Shown here: positions 53,870 through 62,907 of the stretch, piece after piece
How the letters are laid out: every line of letters begins with the position of its first letter
Position numbering within the stretch: position 1 is the first letter of the stretch
Source of the DNA: CAVZCC01 sp963773765
Lineage (GTDB): Bacteria; Actinomycetota; Acidimicrobiia; Acidimicrobiales; Microtrichaceae
DNA: 64,000 bases
NCBI GenBank assembly: GCA_963773765.1
Contig: CAVZCC010000006.1
Coordinates: 124,001-188,000 of the forward strand
Direction: 5' to 3'
Made by a program: the position numbers and the translations under genes
Notes under the pieces: generated by a model
Seen by the model: only the letters and a program-made list of their open reading frames with translations
What the model was told of the DNA's origin: nothing
Databases searched by the model: none

Positions 53870-53901
53870 CCGCCCTGACACGACACCGCCCTGACAGGAC
53901 A
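53870..53901. repeat. 16-bp tandem duplication after the HNH gene
   Basis: CCGCCCTGACACGACA (53870-53885) and CCGCCCTGACAGGACA (53886-53901) agree at 15 of 16 positions. It starts nine bases after the stop codon of the HNH gene. Confidence 0.85.
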
Positions 53902-53953
53902 CATCGTGGCGTGGCAGGTTGTGCCGCACGCGATCGCAGACCAGGGGGACGTC

Positions 53954-55708
53954 ATGGCCGACATCGTGATCCGCAACGGCACCGTCGTGGACGGGACCGG
54001 CGCCGCCCCGTTCCTGGGTGACGTGGAGGTGGCCGACGGGGTGATCACCGGGGTGGGGCGCGCCGGCAGCGCCGGGAACGCGGCCAGGGAGATCGACGCC
54101 GAGGGCGCGCTCGTCACCCCGGGGTTCGTGGACATCCACACCCACTTCGACGGCCAGGCGACCTGGGACCCGGTGCTGGCGCCGTCCTCCCTGCACGGCG
54201 TCACCACCATCGCCATGGGCAACTGCGGCGTGGGGTTCGCCCCCGCCGCCCCCGACCGCCACGACTGGCTCATCGGTCTGCTGGAGGGTGTGGAGGACAT
54301 CCCCGGCACCGCCCTGGCGGAGGGCCTCACCTGGGGCTGGGAGACCTTCCCGGAGTACCTGGACTCGCTGGCCGCCACCGGCCACGTCCTGGACATGGGC
54401 GCCCACGTGCCCCACGCCGCGTTGCGGACCTACGTCATGGGTGAGCGGGGGGCGGTCCACACCGAGTCGCCGACCCAGGACGAACTGGCCCGGATGGCGG
54501 ACCTGGTCACGGAGGCGATCGGGGCCGGGGCCATGGGGTTCGCCACCTCCCGGACCGAGGTGCACCGCACCGCGGCGGGCGAGAACATCGGGACGCTGTC
54601 CGCCACCGAGCTGGAGCTCCTGACCATCGCCCACGCCATGCGGGTGGCGGGCGCGGGGGTGGTGCAGCTGATCTCCGACCTGTACCAGACCCCCGACGAC
54701 CTGCAGGCCCAGCGGGAGCTGGACCTGCTGGAGCGGTTCGTCCGCACCAGCGGCCGTCCGCTCAGCTTCACGATGCAGCAGGCCTACCACTCGCCCGAGC
54801 GGTGGCGTCACCAGATGGCATGGGTGGACAAGATGGTCCACGCCGGTTTCGACGTGAAGGCCCAGGTGGCTCCCCGGCCCATCGGGGTGCTCATCGGCCT
54901 CACCGCCACGGCCAACCCGTTCCTGTTCTGCGCCTCCTACGACGAGGTGTCCGCGCTCCCGGTGGCCGAGCGGGTGGTGGCGCTGGGGGACCCCGAGCGC
55001 CGTCGCCGGATCCTGGACGAGCACGCGGCCATGGCCGCCACGTTGTCGCCCGGTCTGTTCCAGCAGATCATGTGCGGCTTCGACGTCCTGTTCCGCCTGT
55101 CCGACCCGGTCGACTACGACCTGCACGCCGACCGTTCCATCGCGGCGGAGGCCCGACGGGCCGGCGTGGAGCCCATCGACATGGTGTACGACCTGTTGCT
55201 GGAGCGTGGCGGCGAGCAGCTGCTCTACCTGCCGCTGTTCAACTTCGCCCACGGCAACTTCGACGACATCCACGCCATGATCAGCTCGCCCAACGTGCTG
55301 TTCGGGCTGTCCGACGCGGGGGCGCACTGCGGGGCCATCTGCGACGCCTCCATGACCACGTCGTCGCTCACGGTGTGGTCACGGGACCGGTCGGGCGCCG
55401 ACGGGGTGCCGGTGGAGGCGATCGTGCACGGCCACACCCAGCGCAACGCCCGCCACGTGGGCTGGTTGGACCGCGGGGTGGTCGCACCCGGCTACGTCGC
55501 CGACCTGAACGTGATCGACCTGGAGCGGTTGGCGTGCCACCCGCCCACGATCGTCCACGACCTGCCCGCGGGTGGCCGCCGCCTCATGCAGACCGCGGCG
55601 GGCTACCGGTTCACCATCAAGTCGGGGGCCGTCACCTTCCAGGACGGCGAGCACACCGGCGAGCTGCCCGGGGCGCTGCTCCGGGGCGGACGGCGCCCAC
55701 CGGGGTGA
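53954..55708 (+). CDS. D-aminoacylase/N-acyl-D-amino-acid deacylase-like amidohydrolase
   Basis: A 584-residue amidohydrolase. ADIVIRNGTVVDGTGAAPFL opens the beta-sandwich, FVDIHTHFDGQATWDPVLAP holds the HxH metal site, TTIAMGNCGVGFAPAAPD is the D-aminoacylase-type loop with a Cys ligand, and FGLSDAGAHCGAICDAS the late Asp and His. The C-terminal GVVAPGYVADLNVIDLERLA closes the sandwich. Such enzymes cut N-acyl bonds; in actinobacteria this subgroup is often found with unrelated catabolic genes. ATG 53954 has the RBS AGGGGGA; the frame reaches back to 53906 without support. Confidence 0.85.
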   Translation: MADIVIRNGTVVDGTGAAPFLGDVEVADGVITGVGRAGSAGNAAREIDAEGALVTPGFVDIHTHFDGQATWDPVLAPSSLHGVTTIAMGNCGVGFAPAAPDRHDWLIGLLEGVEDIPGTALAEGLTWGWETFPEYLDSLAATGHVLDMGAHVPHAALRTYVMGERGAVHTESPTQDELARMADLVTEAIGAGAMGFATSRTEVHRTAAGENIGTLSATELELLTIAHAMRVAGAGVVQLISDLYQTPDDLQAQRELDLLERFVRTSGRPLSFTMQQAYHSPERWRHQMAWVDKMVHAGFDVKAQVAPRPIGVLIGLTATANPFLFCASYDEVSALPVAERVVALGDPERRRRILDEHAAMAATLSPGLFQQIMCGFDVLFRLSDPVDYDLHADRSIAAEARRAGVEPIDMVYDLLLERGGEQLLYLPLFNFAHGNFDDIHAMISSPNVLFGLSDAGAHCGAICDASMTTSSLTVWSRDRSGADGVPVEAIVHGHTQRNARHVGWLDRGVVAPGYVADLNVIDLERLACHPPTIVHDLPAGGRRLMQTAAGYRFTIKSGAVTFQDGEHTGELPGALLRGGRRPPG

Positions 55709-55724
55709 CCCCGCCCACCGGGTG
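55694..55724. repeat. Imperfect tandem duplication across a stop codon
   Basis: CGCCCACCGGGGTG (55694-55707) and CGCCCACCGGGTG (55712-55724) differ by one base. The first copy runs into the TGA that ends the amidohydrolase gene at 55708. Confidence 0.6.
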
Positions 55725-55728
55725 CCGG

Positions 55729-56184
55729 TCAGTCCGGGGGAGGGGTGGTGGACACCAGCCAGTGGTACAGCGCCTCGACCCCGTCCTGCTGGAGGGCCTC
55801 GGGCGCGTGCTCGTCCTCCATGGTGCCGCCGAGCACGGACCACCGGTGGAGGTTGGAGGTGGTGTCGAGCACCAGGTGCGCCGCCCGGCCGTGACGGGCC
55901 CAGTGCTCGGCCCCGGTCGGGTCGCAGCCCCACAGCGAGCAGGCCAGGACGTCCTGGCGCCGGACCCGTTCCACGGGCGGGCCCGTGGGCCGACCGTGGG
56001 GCGAGACGGGCAGGATCACCAGCCGGGTAGGGGTCACCACCAGTGAGTAGTGCCGTGTGCGCAGGCCGCTGCGGGAACGGACCATGACCGCGCCCAGGGC
56101 GGTCTCGCCCCCCGTGTACTGCGGGCCGGTGGTGATCCGCAGGTCCAGCGCCTGGTCGATCAGGTCCCGGTCGATGAGCGACAT
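55729..56184 (-). CDS. Protein of unknown function
   Basis: A 151-residue soluble protein. It begins MSLIDRDLIDQALDLRITTG and has a strand-rich middle (LRTRHYSLVVTPTRLVILPV, then RRQDVLACSLWG) that looks like a small PH/GRAM-like or PPOX-like beta barrel, then HLVLDTTSNLHRWSVLG. I cannot place it in a family. ATG 56184 is six bases after TAGCCT in the leaderless arrangement. It lies between the D-aminoacylase-like gene (convergent) and the FAD oxidoreductase gene. Confidence 0.7.
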   Translation of the reverse strand: MSLIDRDLIDQALDLRITTGPQYTGGETALGAVMVRSRSGLRTRHYSLVVTPTRLVILPVSPHGRPTGPPVERVRRQDVLACSLWGCDPTGAEHWARHGRAAHLVLDTTSNLHRWSVLGGTMEDEHAPEALQQDGVEALYHWLVSTTPPPD

Positions 56185-56254
56185 GGTCCGAGGCTAACGA
56201 CGGCCGCGGGAAAAGCGGCACGTCCGTCGGAGACGGGGGATCGCCGGTCGATCC

Positions 56255-56293
56255 GCCGTGGTCAACCGCCGTGGTCAACCGTCGTGGTCAACC
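56255..56293. repeat. Three 13-bp tandem repeats across a stop codon
   Basis: GCCGTGGTCAACC at 56255-56267 and 56268-56280, then GTCGTGGTCAACC at 56281-56293, with a partial fourth. The third copy contains the stop codon (complement of 56288-56290) of the leftward FAD oxidoreductase gene. Confidence 0.85.
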
Positions 56294-57709
56294 GCCGTGG
56301 CGAAGCACGGCGTGCGCCGCGGCCAGGCCGCACATCCCGTGGACCCCACCCCCGGGTGGGGTGGAGGACGAGCACAGGTAGAGGCCCTCGACCGGGGTGG
56401 CCCACGGGTGCAGCGACGCCGTGGGTCGCAGCAGGAACTGGCGGAGGTCGGCCACGCCGCCGTTGATGTCGCCGCCGACGTAGTTCGGGTTGTGGTGCTC
56501 CATGGCGACCGCGGTCATGGTGCTGCGGGCCAGCACCAGGTCACGGAACCCGGGGGCGAAGCGCTCGATGCGGGCCTCCATGCGTCCGGTCATGTCCACG
56601 TCGGAGCCGTTGGGCACGTGGCAGTACCCCCAGAGGGTGTGCTTGCCGGCGGGCGCCCGCGTGGGGTCGAACAACGACTGCTGGGCCAGCAGGAGGAACG
56701 GCTCCTCGGGGTGCCGGCCCCGCACGACGTCCTCCTCGGAGGCCCGCACCTCGGCCAGCGAGCCGCCCAGGTGCACGGTGCCGGCCCGCGCCGTGTCGGG
56801 GTCCGACCACGGCACCGGTCCGTCGAGCGCCCAGTCGACCTTGCAGACGCCCGGCCCGTATCGGTACCGCTCCAGCGACCTGCGGTACCGGCCGGGCAGT
56901 CGGTCCCCGGCCAGCGCCAGCAGCTGGCGGGGGGTGACGTCGCACAGCACGGCCCTGGCCGCCGGCAGCTCGCGGAGGTCCCGGACCTCGTGGCCGCAGC
57001 GCACCTCGCCGCCCTCGGCCCGGATGAGCGCGACCAGCGCGTCGGCGATGGCCTGCGACCCGCCCTCGGGCATGGGCCAGCCGACCACGTGGGCGAGCTG
57101 GCCCAGCAGCATGCCGAACCCGCCGGTGATCGGGGCGTCGAGGGACAGCATGGAGTGCGCGGCCAGGCCCGCCAGCAGTGCGGGGGCGTCGTCACCACGG
57201 AACCGGGAGCGTCCCAGCGACGACGCGGAGCGGATGCCGGGGAGCCCGTAGCGGGCCAGTGCCACTGGGTTGTGGGGGACGGACAGGGGCTGCAGCAGCG
57301 AGTCCACCAGGGGCAGGCCGGCGTCCACCGACGGGCCGAACAGGCGGGTCCAGGCCCGGCCGTCGTCACCGAGGCGGTCCGCGGTCCGCTCCAGCGAGCG
57401 CTCCTGCAGCACGGAGTGGCCCGGCCGCAGGGCGTGGGCCAGGGGCACGTCGGGCTGGATCCAACGGACGCCGGCGTCGGGCAGGCCCAGGTCCCGGAAC
57501 GCGGGGGACGCCATGCCCAGCGGGTGGATGGCGGAGCACACGTCGTGGCGGAACCCGGGCAGGGTCAGCTCCTGGGTGCGGGTGCCGCCGCCGGGGGTGC
57601 CGGCCCGCTCCAGGACCAGGACCTGCCAGCCGGCGCGGGCCAACGTCAGCGCCGCCACCAGGCCGTTGGGCCCGGCCCCGACCACCACGGCATCGACGCG
57701 TTCGGACAT
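56288..57709 (-). CDS. FAD-dependent amine oxidase/phytoene-desaturase-like oxidoreductase
   Basis: A 473-residue flavoprotein. AVVVGAGPNGLVAALTLARA and VLVLERAGTPGGGTRTQELT are the FAD-binding start of the carotenoid desaturase/amine oxidase family, with later SMLSLDAPITGGFGMLLGQL. It ends LYLCSSSTPPGGGVHGMCGL, the conserved FAD end motif. A second large cofactor domain is present, and no membrane anchor is seen. No carotenoid operon lies nearby, so it may act on another hydrophobic substrate. ATG 57709 is six bases after TAGGGT (leaderless). Confidence 0.88.
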   Translation of the reverse strand: MSERVDAVVVGAGPNGLVAALTLARAGWQVLVLERAGTPGGGTRTQELTLPGFRHDVCSAIHPLGMASPAFRDLGLPDAGVRWIQPDVPLAHALRPGHSVLQERSLERTADRLGDDGRAWTRLFGPSVDAGLPLVDSLLQPLSVPHNPVALARYGLPGIRSASSLGRSRFRGDDAPALLAGLAAHSMLSLDAPITGGFGMLLGQLAHVVGWPMPEGGSQAIADALVALIRAEGGEVRCGHEVRDLRELPAARAVLCDVTPRQLLALAGDRLPGRYRRSLERYRYGPGVCKVDWALDGPVPWSDPDTARAGTVHLGGSLAEVRASEEDVVRGRHPEEPFLLLAQQSLFDPTRAPAGKHTLWGYCHVPNGSDVDMTGRMEARIERFAPGFRDLVLARSTMTAVAMEHHNPNYVGGDINGGVADLRQFLLRPTASLHPWATPVEGLYLCSSSTPPGGGVHGMCGLAAAHAVLRHGG

Positions 57710-57774
57710 GGCCCCACCCTACGCGGGCGTCCACGGCAGCCCGGCGTGGCCCTGCCGCGGCATGATCGGTGCCC

Positions 57775-59217
57775 ATGAGTGCCCGATCAGACCTGCAGTC
57801 CCTGAACCGCCACCGCGTGCCTGCCTGGTGGACCGACGCCAAGCTGGGGATCTTCGTCCACTGGACCCCGGCGTCGGTGCCGGGGTGGGCGCCGGTGGAC
57901 TCCGAGATCGGCGACCTCCTCGCAGCGGGGGACCACGACGCCCTGCGGGAGACGCCCTACACGGAGTGGTACGAGAACTCGTTGCGGTTCGCCAACAGCT
58001 CGGTGGCCCGGCACCACCGCGCCACCTACGGGACCAAGCCGTACGCGGAGTTCGCCCAGGAGTACCAGGAGGGCCTGGCGTCGTGGGACCCGGACGACTG
58101 GGCCCGCCGGTTCCGGGCCACCGGGGCCCGGTACGTGGTGCTGGTGGCCAAGCACCACGACGGGTTCTGCCTGTGGCCCACCTCGGTGCCCAACCCGCAC
58201 CGGGCCGGCTGGCACACGACCCGCGACGTGGTGGGGGAGTTGCGGGAGGCGGTGCTGGGCGCGGGCATGCGGTTCGGGCTCTACTACTCCGGGGGCCTGG
58301 ACTGGACCTTCGACGACCGCCCGCTGGGCAACCTGGGTGACCTGCTGGCCGCCATCCCGCAGGGCGACTACCCCGCGTACGCCGATGCGCAGGTCCGCGA
58401 GCTGGTCCAGCGCTACCGGCCCAGCGTGCTGTGGAACGACATCGCCTGGCCGTCCGGGCGCGGCCCCCTGTGGCGGCTCATGTCCGACTACTACGACGCC
58501 GTCCCCGACGGCGTGCTCAACGACCGCTGGATGCCGTGGTCGCCGGCCATGGCCGCCACCCGGTACGCGCCCGCCCGGCGGCTGGTGGACGCCGCCAACG
58601 CCCGGGCCACGCGCTCCTCCGGCGGGCTGGTCCCGCCCAAGCCCCCGCACTTCGACGTCCAGACCCCCGAGTACGTCGTGTTCGACGACGTCCGGCGCAC
58701 GCCGTGGGAGTGCGTGCGGGGCATGGACCAGAGCTTCGGGTACAACCGGAACTCGGGCCCCGGGCACTTCCTGGCGCCGGACGAGTTGGTGGAGATGCTG
58801 GCCGACATCGTGGCCAAGGGCGGCAACCTGCTGTTGAACGTCGGGCCACGGGGTGAGGACGCAGGCATCCCCGACGAGCAGGCCGGGTTGCTGGACCACC
58901 TGGGGCGCTGGACGTCCGGGCCCGGCGCCACCGTGCACGCCTCCCGACCCTGGGTCCGTCCCGCCGCGACGCTGGCGGACGGGACCGAGCTCCGCTTCTG
59001 GGCCGCGGACCGGACCGTGTGGGCCGCCGCGGACGCCACCGTGGACGGGCCGGTGCTGGTGCCGGGGGTGGCGCCCACCCCGACCACCTCGGTGTCACTG
59101 GTGGGTGGGCCGTCGCTGGACTGGGAGGCCACCGGCCACGGGGTGCTGGTGCAGGTGCCGGGTCCGGTCGACCACCCGGTCCTGCAGTTCGACCACGTGG
59201 ACGCCTCGCCGATCTGA
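57775..59217 (+). CDS. GH29 alpha-L-fucosidase
   Basis: A 480-residue GH29 enzyme. WWTDAKLGIFVHWTPASVPG and YTEWYENSLRF open the barrel; VVLVAKHHDGFCLWPTSVPN and MRFGLYYSGGLDWTF follow, then PSVLWNDIAWP, with the nucleophile Asp in WND. It ends with a small beta domain (TVHASRPWVRPAATLADGTE onward). There is no signal peptide, so it acts inside the cell on imported fucosides or related glycosides. The ATG at 57775 is preceded by CATGAT at eight bases; an in-frame GTG two codons upstream is possible. A GH3 gene at 22594 suggests glycoside use. Confidence 0.9.
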   Translation: MSARSDLQSLNRHRVPAWWTDAKLGIFVHWTPASVPGWAPVDSEIGDLLAAGDHDALRETPYTEWYENSLRFANSSVARHHRATYGTKPYAEFAQEYQEGLASWDPDDWARRFRATGARYVVLVAKHHDGFCLWPTSVPNPHRAGWHTTRDVVGELREAVLGAGMRFGLYYSGGLDWTFDDRPLGNLGDLLAAIPQGDYPAYADAQVRELVQRYRPSVLWNDIAWPSGRGPLWRLMSDYYDAVPDGVLNDRWMPWSPAMAATRYAPARRLVDAANARATRSSGGLVPPKPPHFDVQTPEYVVFDDVRRTPWECVRGMDQSFGYNRNSGPGHFLAPDELVEMLADIVAKGGNLLLNVGPRGEDAGIPDEQAGLLDHLGRWTSGPGATVHASRPWVRPAATLADGTELRFWAADRTVWAAADATVDGPVLVPGVAPTPTTSVSLVGGPSLDWEATGHGVLVQVPGPVDHPVLQFDHVDASPI

Positions 59218-59261
59218 CCGTCGGTCCCGCGTGGGTGCCCGGGGCCTTCTACGATCCACGG

Positions 59262-59918
59262 GTGGCAACCAACCGGCGCCTGGGAAGGGTCGCCGTCCTG
59301 CTCCTGGTGTCGGGGGTCGTCCTGATGGTCGTCCCTCCGCTGGCCCGCGACGGCATCTGCGGGCTCGTGCCGTGCACGGACCAGGCCCCGGACATCGCGG
59401 TGACCCGCACCGCACCGGACCAGATCGCCGTCGTGGTGCCCGAGGACGCCGCGCCGTCGGTCCGCTCGGTGCGCCTCCTGGAGGGCAGCGCACGGTCCAC
59501 CGGGTCCCAGCAGTGGTTCATCCGCCGTGACGGCAGTGACGTCACCGAGGTGTTCCCCCTGGGTGCAGAACCGGAGGGCTTCCGCACCGTGACGGAGTTG
59601 GCGGCCCAGCCGACCGAGGGCTCCTGGGTGGTCGTGGTGGGGTTCGGGTGCACCAACGCATCGCTGCCGTTCGACCCGGGATCGGTGACGGCCGGACGGC
59701 TGAGCTCGTGGACCGGTGTGACCGACGGGGCGTCGTTCGCGGCGTCGGCCACCACGGAGGAGGCCTGCGCCACCTCCGCCGGGACGCTGGAACGCGTCCT
59801 CCTCGTCCTGGGCGCGCTCCTGACGGTGGCCGGCGCCGTCATCGGGATCGTGGTGGTGCTGCGCCGCCCGGTCCGACTGGAGGACGACCCCGAGGGACCG
59901 GGCGAACCGGAGGCCTGA
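59262..59918 (+). CDS. Membrane protein of unknown function
   Basis: A 218-residue protein with two membrane segments: one after a basic N-terminus (TNRRLGRVAVLLLVSGVVLM) and one near the C-terminus (RVLLVLGALLTVAGAVIGIV), giving a ~150-residue domain between them, probably outside. That domain has three Cys residues (GICGLVPCTD, then GFGCTNAS) and Thr/Val-rich strands. I cannot identify it. GTG 59262 is six bases after TACGAT. It ends in GAGGCCT repeats across the stop codon. Confidence 0.72.
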   Translation: MATNRRLGRVAVLLLVSGVVLMVVPPLARDGICGLVPCTDQAPDIAVTRTAPDQIAVVVPEDAAPSVRSVRLLEGSARSTGSQQWFIRRDGSDVTEVFPLGAEPEGFRTVTELAAQPTEGSWVVVVGFGCTNASLPFDPGSVTAGRLSSWTGVTDGASFAASATTEEACATSAGTLERVLLVLGALLTVAGAVIGIVVVLRRPVRLEDDPEGPGEPEA

Positions 59919-59929
59919 GGCCTGAGGCC
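59910..59929. repeat. Three GAGGCCT repeats across a stop codon
   Basis: GAGGCCT twice and GAGGCC once, end to end from 59910 to 59929. The TGA of the membrane-protein gene (59916-59918) spans the junction of the first two copies. Confidence 0.8.
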
Positions 59930-59950
59930 GGCCCCGTTCCGGTCCCGTGC

Positions 59951-60403
59951 TCAGGCTGCGCCGTAGTAGTCCTTGGCCTCGTGGTCGTAGAGCAGGTAGT
60001 AGGCGACCACGGCGTAGATGACGGCCGGGACCAGCGCGGTGTACCACTGGCGGTTGTCGAAGGCGATCATGGCGAAGCCCAGGCCGATGATCCGCAGCAC
60101 GGCCAGGGCCACGGTGACGATCCGGGCCGTGTTGGACCCGGAGCGCAGGCCGATGCCGATGGCGAAGGCCACCAGGCCCAGCACGCCGATGGCGATGCCG
60201 TAGGCCACGAGCGGTCCCGACTCCAGGCCGGTCTCCGCCTGCAGGTTCAGCGAGTTGCGGTTGAGCACCATCAGCGTCGCCAGCGACAGGTCCAGGATGG
60301 CGCCCACCAGCACCACCGCGCTCAGCAGCTTCACCCCGAGCGGGGCGGTGTCGATGTCCCGGTACGGCGTGGTCGCGGGATCGGGCGGGGCGGTGTCGCT
60401 CAT
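59951..60403 (-). CDS. Small multi-pass membrane protein of unknown function
   Basis: A 150-residue protein with about four membrane helices: VKLLSAVVLVGAILDLSLAT, GPLVAYGIAIGVLGLVAFAI, RIVTVALAVLRIIGLGFAM and WYTALVPAVIYAVVAYYLL, ending in the acidic tail YDHEAKDYYGAA. Related small proteins in actinobacteria are uncharacterised (DUF7144/DUF2127-like by pattern). ATG 60403 follows the RBS AAAGGA. It lies convergent to the gene at 59262. Confidence 0.72.
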   Translation of the reverse strand: MSDTAPPDPATTPYRDIDTAPLGVKLLSAVVLVGAILDLSLATLMVLNRNSLNLQAETGLESGPLVAYGIAIGVLGLVAFAIGIGLRSGSNTARIVTVALAVLRIIGLGFAMIAFDNRQWYTALVPAVIYAVVAYYLLYDHEAKDYYGAA

Positions 60404-60513
60404 CGGGGTCCTTTCGGCGGTCCCCGACGATCGTACGGCCGCCATCGCCGTTCTCCTGCCCATACCGACGGGTTGTTCCCGGGACCGGACCGTCGGTCGG
60501 GCCGTCCGGCTGC

Positions 60514-61878
60514 TCAGGAGGACGACGACGGGAACGGCTGGTACCCCGGGGCGACCAGGGGCCAGGGGCGGGTCCGCTCCAGCGACGCCGCCACGCCCAG
60601 CGCCAACCCGTCGCGGTGGCGTGGCGCCACCACCTGCAGGCCCATCGGCACCCCGGCGTCGTCCAGCCCCATCGGGACCGACACGGCCGGATGCCCGGTG
60701 GCGTTGAGCTCCGGCGTGTTGGTGGCGATGGTCGGATCGCCGGTGACGGCGCCCGCCGAGTCCGCCGGCGGCCCCTCCGGGCCCCAGCCCTGGACGTTCA
60801 ACGTGGGCAGGGCGAGCACGGCGTCGGTGCCGACGAGGGCGTCGATGCGGGCCCCCACGTCGTGGCGGCGACGGGTCGCGGCCAGGTACTCCGCGGTGCT
60901 GACCCGTTCCCCGAAGGTGACCATGTCCCGCAGCGACGGCTCGAAGGCGTCCCACTGGTCCCGGACGTCGGCCAGGCTCTGGGCCAGCTCCGCGGTGGCC
61001 ATCACGAACCAGTCGAACACGGCGGCCGGGTCCGACGGGGCCGCCACCCGCTCCACCGTCAGGCCGTCCTCCGCCAGCGCGGCCAGGGCGTCCTCGTAGG
61101 CGGCCTCCACCACCGGGTCCACGTCGGCCCGGAAGGTGCGGCACGCCAGCACCCGGGCCGGCCGGGAGGGACCCAGGTCCACGGTGCCGGCGGGCACCGA
61201 CAGCCAGTCACCCGCGGCGGGGCCGAACGTGATCCGGGCCTCGGTCAGCACGTCGGCCACGGTGCGTCCGGTGACCCCCTGGGTGGAGAACTCGGTCCAC
61301 CGGGGCAGCACGTTGCGTCCGATCGCCCCCATGGTCGGCTTGAGCCCCACCAGGCCGCAGAGCGCGGCCGGGATGCGCACGCTGCCCCCACCGTCGGAGG
61401 TGGTGGCGAGCGGGGCGAGCCCCGCGGCCAGCGCCGCGGCGGAGCCACCGCTGGACCCGCCCGGCGAACGCTCCAGGTTCCACGGGTTGCGGGTCGGACC
61501 GTGCAGCAGGTTGGTGGTGAAGGGGGCGTGGCCGAAGGCGGGGCTGTTGGTCCGCCCCACCACGATGGCCCCGGCCGCCCGCAGCCGCGCCACCACCACG
61601 TCGTCGACGTCGTCGGGCGGCGCGTCGGCATGCAGCGGCGACCCCATGGTGGTGCGGGAGCCCCGGCAGCGGGCCATGTCCTTGACCAGCAGGGGCAGGC
61701 CGGCCAGGGCCCCGGTACGCGGGTGGGACCGGGCCGCGTCGAGCGCCTCGTCGCCATGGACCAGCACCACGGCGTTGAGGTCGTCGTGGCTGGCCTCGAT
61801 GCGCCGGAGGCTCTCCTCCACCAGCTCCACGGGGGAGACGTCGCCGTTGCGGACGGATGAGGCCAGTTCGTCGAGCAT
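60514..61878 (-). CDS. Amidase-signature hydrolase
   Basis: A complete 454-residue amidase. LAGLPLLVKDMARCRGSRTT holds the catalytic Lys, and SPGGSSGGSAAALAAGLAPL with the following TTSDGGGSVRIPAALCGLVG gives the cis-Ser and nucleophile Ser of the triad. GLVGLKPTMGAIGRN is typical. It shares its C-terminal blocks with the partial amidase at the left edge. Substrate unknown. ATG 61878 is six bases after TAGCGT; the 15 bases from that box to the ATG are identical to those before the aminotransferase gene at 31678. Confidence 0.9.
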   Translation of the reverse strand: MLDELASSVRNGDVSPVELVEESLRRIEASHDDLNAVVLVHGDEALDAARSHPRTGALAGLPLLVKDMARCRGSRTTMGSPLHADAPPDDVDDVVVARLRAAGAIVVGRTNSPAFGHAPFTTNLLHGPTRNPWNLERSPGGSSGGSAAALAAGLAPLATTSDGGGSVRIPAALCGLVGLKPTMGAIGRNVLPRWTEFSTQGVTGRTVADVLTEARITFGPAAGDWLSVPAGTVDLGPSRPARVLACRTFRADVDPVVEAAYEDALAALAEDGLTVERVAAPSDPAAVFDWFVMATAELAQSLADVRDQWDAFEPSLRDMVTFGERVSTAEYLAATRRRHDVGARIDALVGTDAVLALPTLNVQGWGPEGPPADSAGAVTGDPTIATNTPELNATGHPAVSVPMGLDDAGVPMGLQVVAPRHRDGLALGVAASLERTRPWPLVAPGYQPFPSSSS

Positions 61879-61924
61879 GGCCGGACGCTACCGGGGGCCG
61901 ACCGTCCCCGGGCGGCCGGTGCGG

Positions 61925-61969
61925 CCCCGTGTTGTACTGCCCCGTGTTGTACTGCCCCGTGTTGTACTG
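61925..61969. repeat. Three perfect 15-bp tandem repeats in a promoter
   Basis: CCCCGTGTTGTACTG occurs at 61925-61939, 61940-61954 and 61955-61969 without mismatch. Each copy carries TGTACT, a -10-like hexamer; that of the last copy (61963-61968) is seven bases before ATG 61976 of the crotonase gene. Confidence 0.9.
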
Positions 61970-61975
61970 ATGGCC

Positions 61976-62635
61976 ATGATCGACCTGGAACAACACGGCG
62001 ATGTGGTCCTGCTCCGATGGGCCGACGGCGAGAACCGGTTCAACCGCGACAGCGTCGCCCGCTGGCATGAGGTGCTGGACGACCTGGAGTCCCGGGACGG
62101 GCCGATGGCGGTGGTGCTGACCGGCGAGGGCAAGTTCTTCTCCAATGGACTGGACCTGGACGCGTTCGCAGCCGATCCCGACGGGGCCGGACCCATCCTG
62201 GAGGGCGTGCACCGCCTGTTCGGCCGGATGCTGCTGTTCCCGGCCTTCACCGTGGCGGCCCTCAACGGCCACGCCTTCGCGGGTGGGGCCATGCTGGCCT
62301 GCGCGTTCGACCAACGGGTGATGCGCGGGGACCGGGGGTACTGGTGCCTGCCGGAGGTGGACCTGGGCCTGCCGGTCACCCCGGGGATGTTCGCCGTGAT
62401 CACGTCCCGGCTGTCCACCGCGGCCGCGGCCGACGCCCTGGTCACCGGCCGTCGGTACGGCGCGGACGAGGCGCTGGCGCTGGGCATCGTGGAGCACACC
62501 GCGGCCGAGGCGGACGTGGTGGGCCGGGCGGTGGAGCTGGCCTCGGACATGGCGGGCAAGAACCGTGCGGTGATCGCGGACCACAAGCGCCAGCTGTTCG
62601 CCTCGGCGGCCGCGGCGTGCGGGGTGACGGCCTGA
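61976..62635 (+). CDS. Enoyl-CoA hydratase/isomerase (short crotonase)
   Basis: A 219-residue crotonase, shorter than the usual ~260. VVLTGEGKFFSNGLDLDAF is the first oxyanion strand and VAALNGHAFAGGAMLACAFD the second; CLPEVDLGLPVTPGM follows. The C-terminal helical part is short. It may be an enoyl-CoA isomerase rather than a hydratase: the glutamates of EchA19-type hydratases are replaced. ATG 61976 is seven bases after TGTACT; an ATG at 61970 is also in frame. The promoter lies in a triple 15-bp repeat. Confidence 0.86.
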   Translation: MIDLEQHGDVVLLRWADGENRFNRDSVARWHEVLDDLESRDGPMAVVLTGEGKFFSNGLDLDAFAADPDGAGPILEGVHRLFGRMLLFPAFTVAALNGHAFAGGAMLACAFDQRVMRGDRGYWCLPEVDLGLPVTPGMFAVITSRLSTAAAADALVTGRRYGADEALALGIVEHTAAEADVVGRAVELASDMAGKNRAVIADHKRQLFASAAAACGVTA

Positions 62636-62663
62636 CGGGTCGAGCCGCGCCGGTCGTGATGCG

Positions 62664-62736
62664 TGCCCACGGCAGGATTCGAACCTGCGACACACGGTTT
62701 AGGAAACCGATGCTCTATCCCCTGAGCTACGTGGGC
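62664..62736 (-). tRNA. tRNA-Arg (anticodon CCT)
   Basis: Read leftward the sequence folds into a standard cloverleaf. Acceptor arms GCCCACG and CGTGGGC pair perfectly. The D arm has GCTC/GAGC, the anticodon loop is TTCCTAA (CCT, reads AGG) and the T arm is GCAGG-TTCGAAT-CCTGC. The discriminator is A and no CCA is encoded. One weak pair is seen in the anticodon stem. It lies between the crotonase and the SRPBCC genes. Confidence 0.95.
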
Positions 62737-62825
62737 GGGACAACAGCGGAATGAACCGCGGGGTACTTGTCTACTCACCGCGGCCGTTGCGGATCGACCT
62801 GACCCCCGGGGCGCCTGGTGTGGAG

Positions 62826-62841
62826 CGACTCCGCGGAGTCG
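62826..62841. repeat. 16-bp palindrome, first copy
   Basis: CGACTCCGCGGAGTCG is a perfect 16-bp palindrome, present again at 62908-62923, 82 bases away. Both lie upstream of the tRNA-Arg gene, in a gene-free stretch of about 290 bases (62737-63027). Confidence 0.8.
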
Positions 62842-62907
62842 TGGATGCCACGCCGAGCGCGAATCACGTGGTACCGGGCTTGTGGATCCCACGGTCCGTG
62901 ACCAGCA

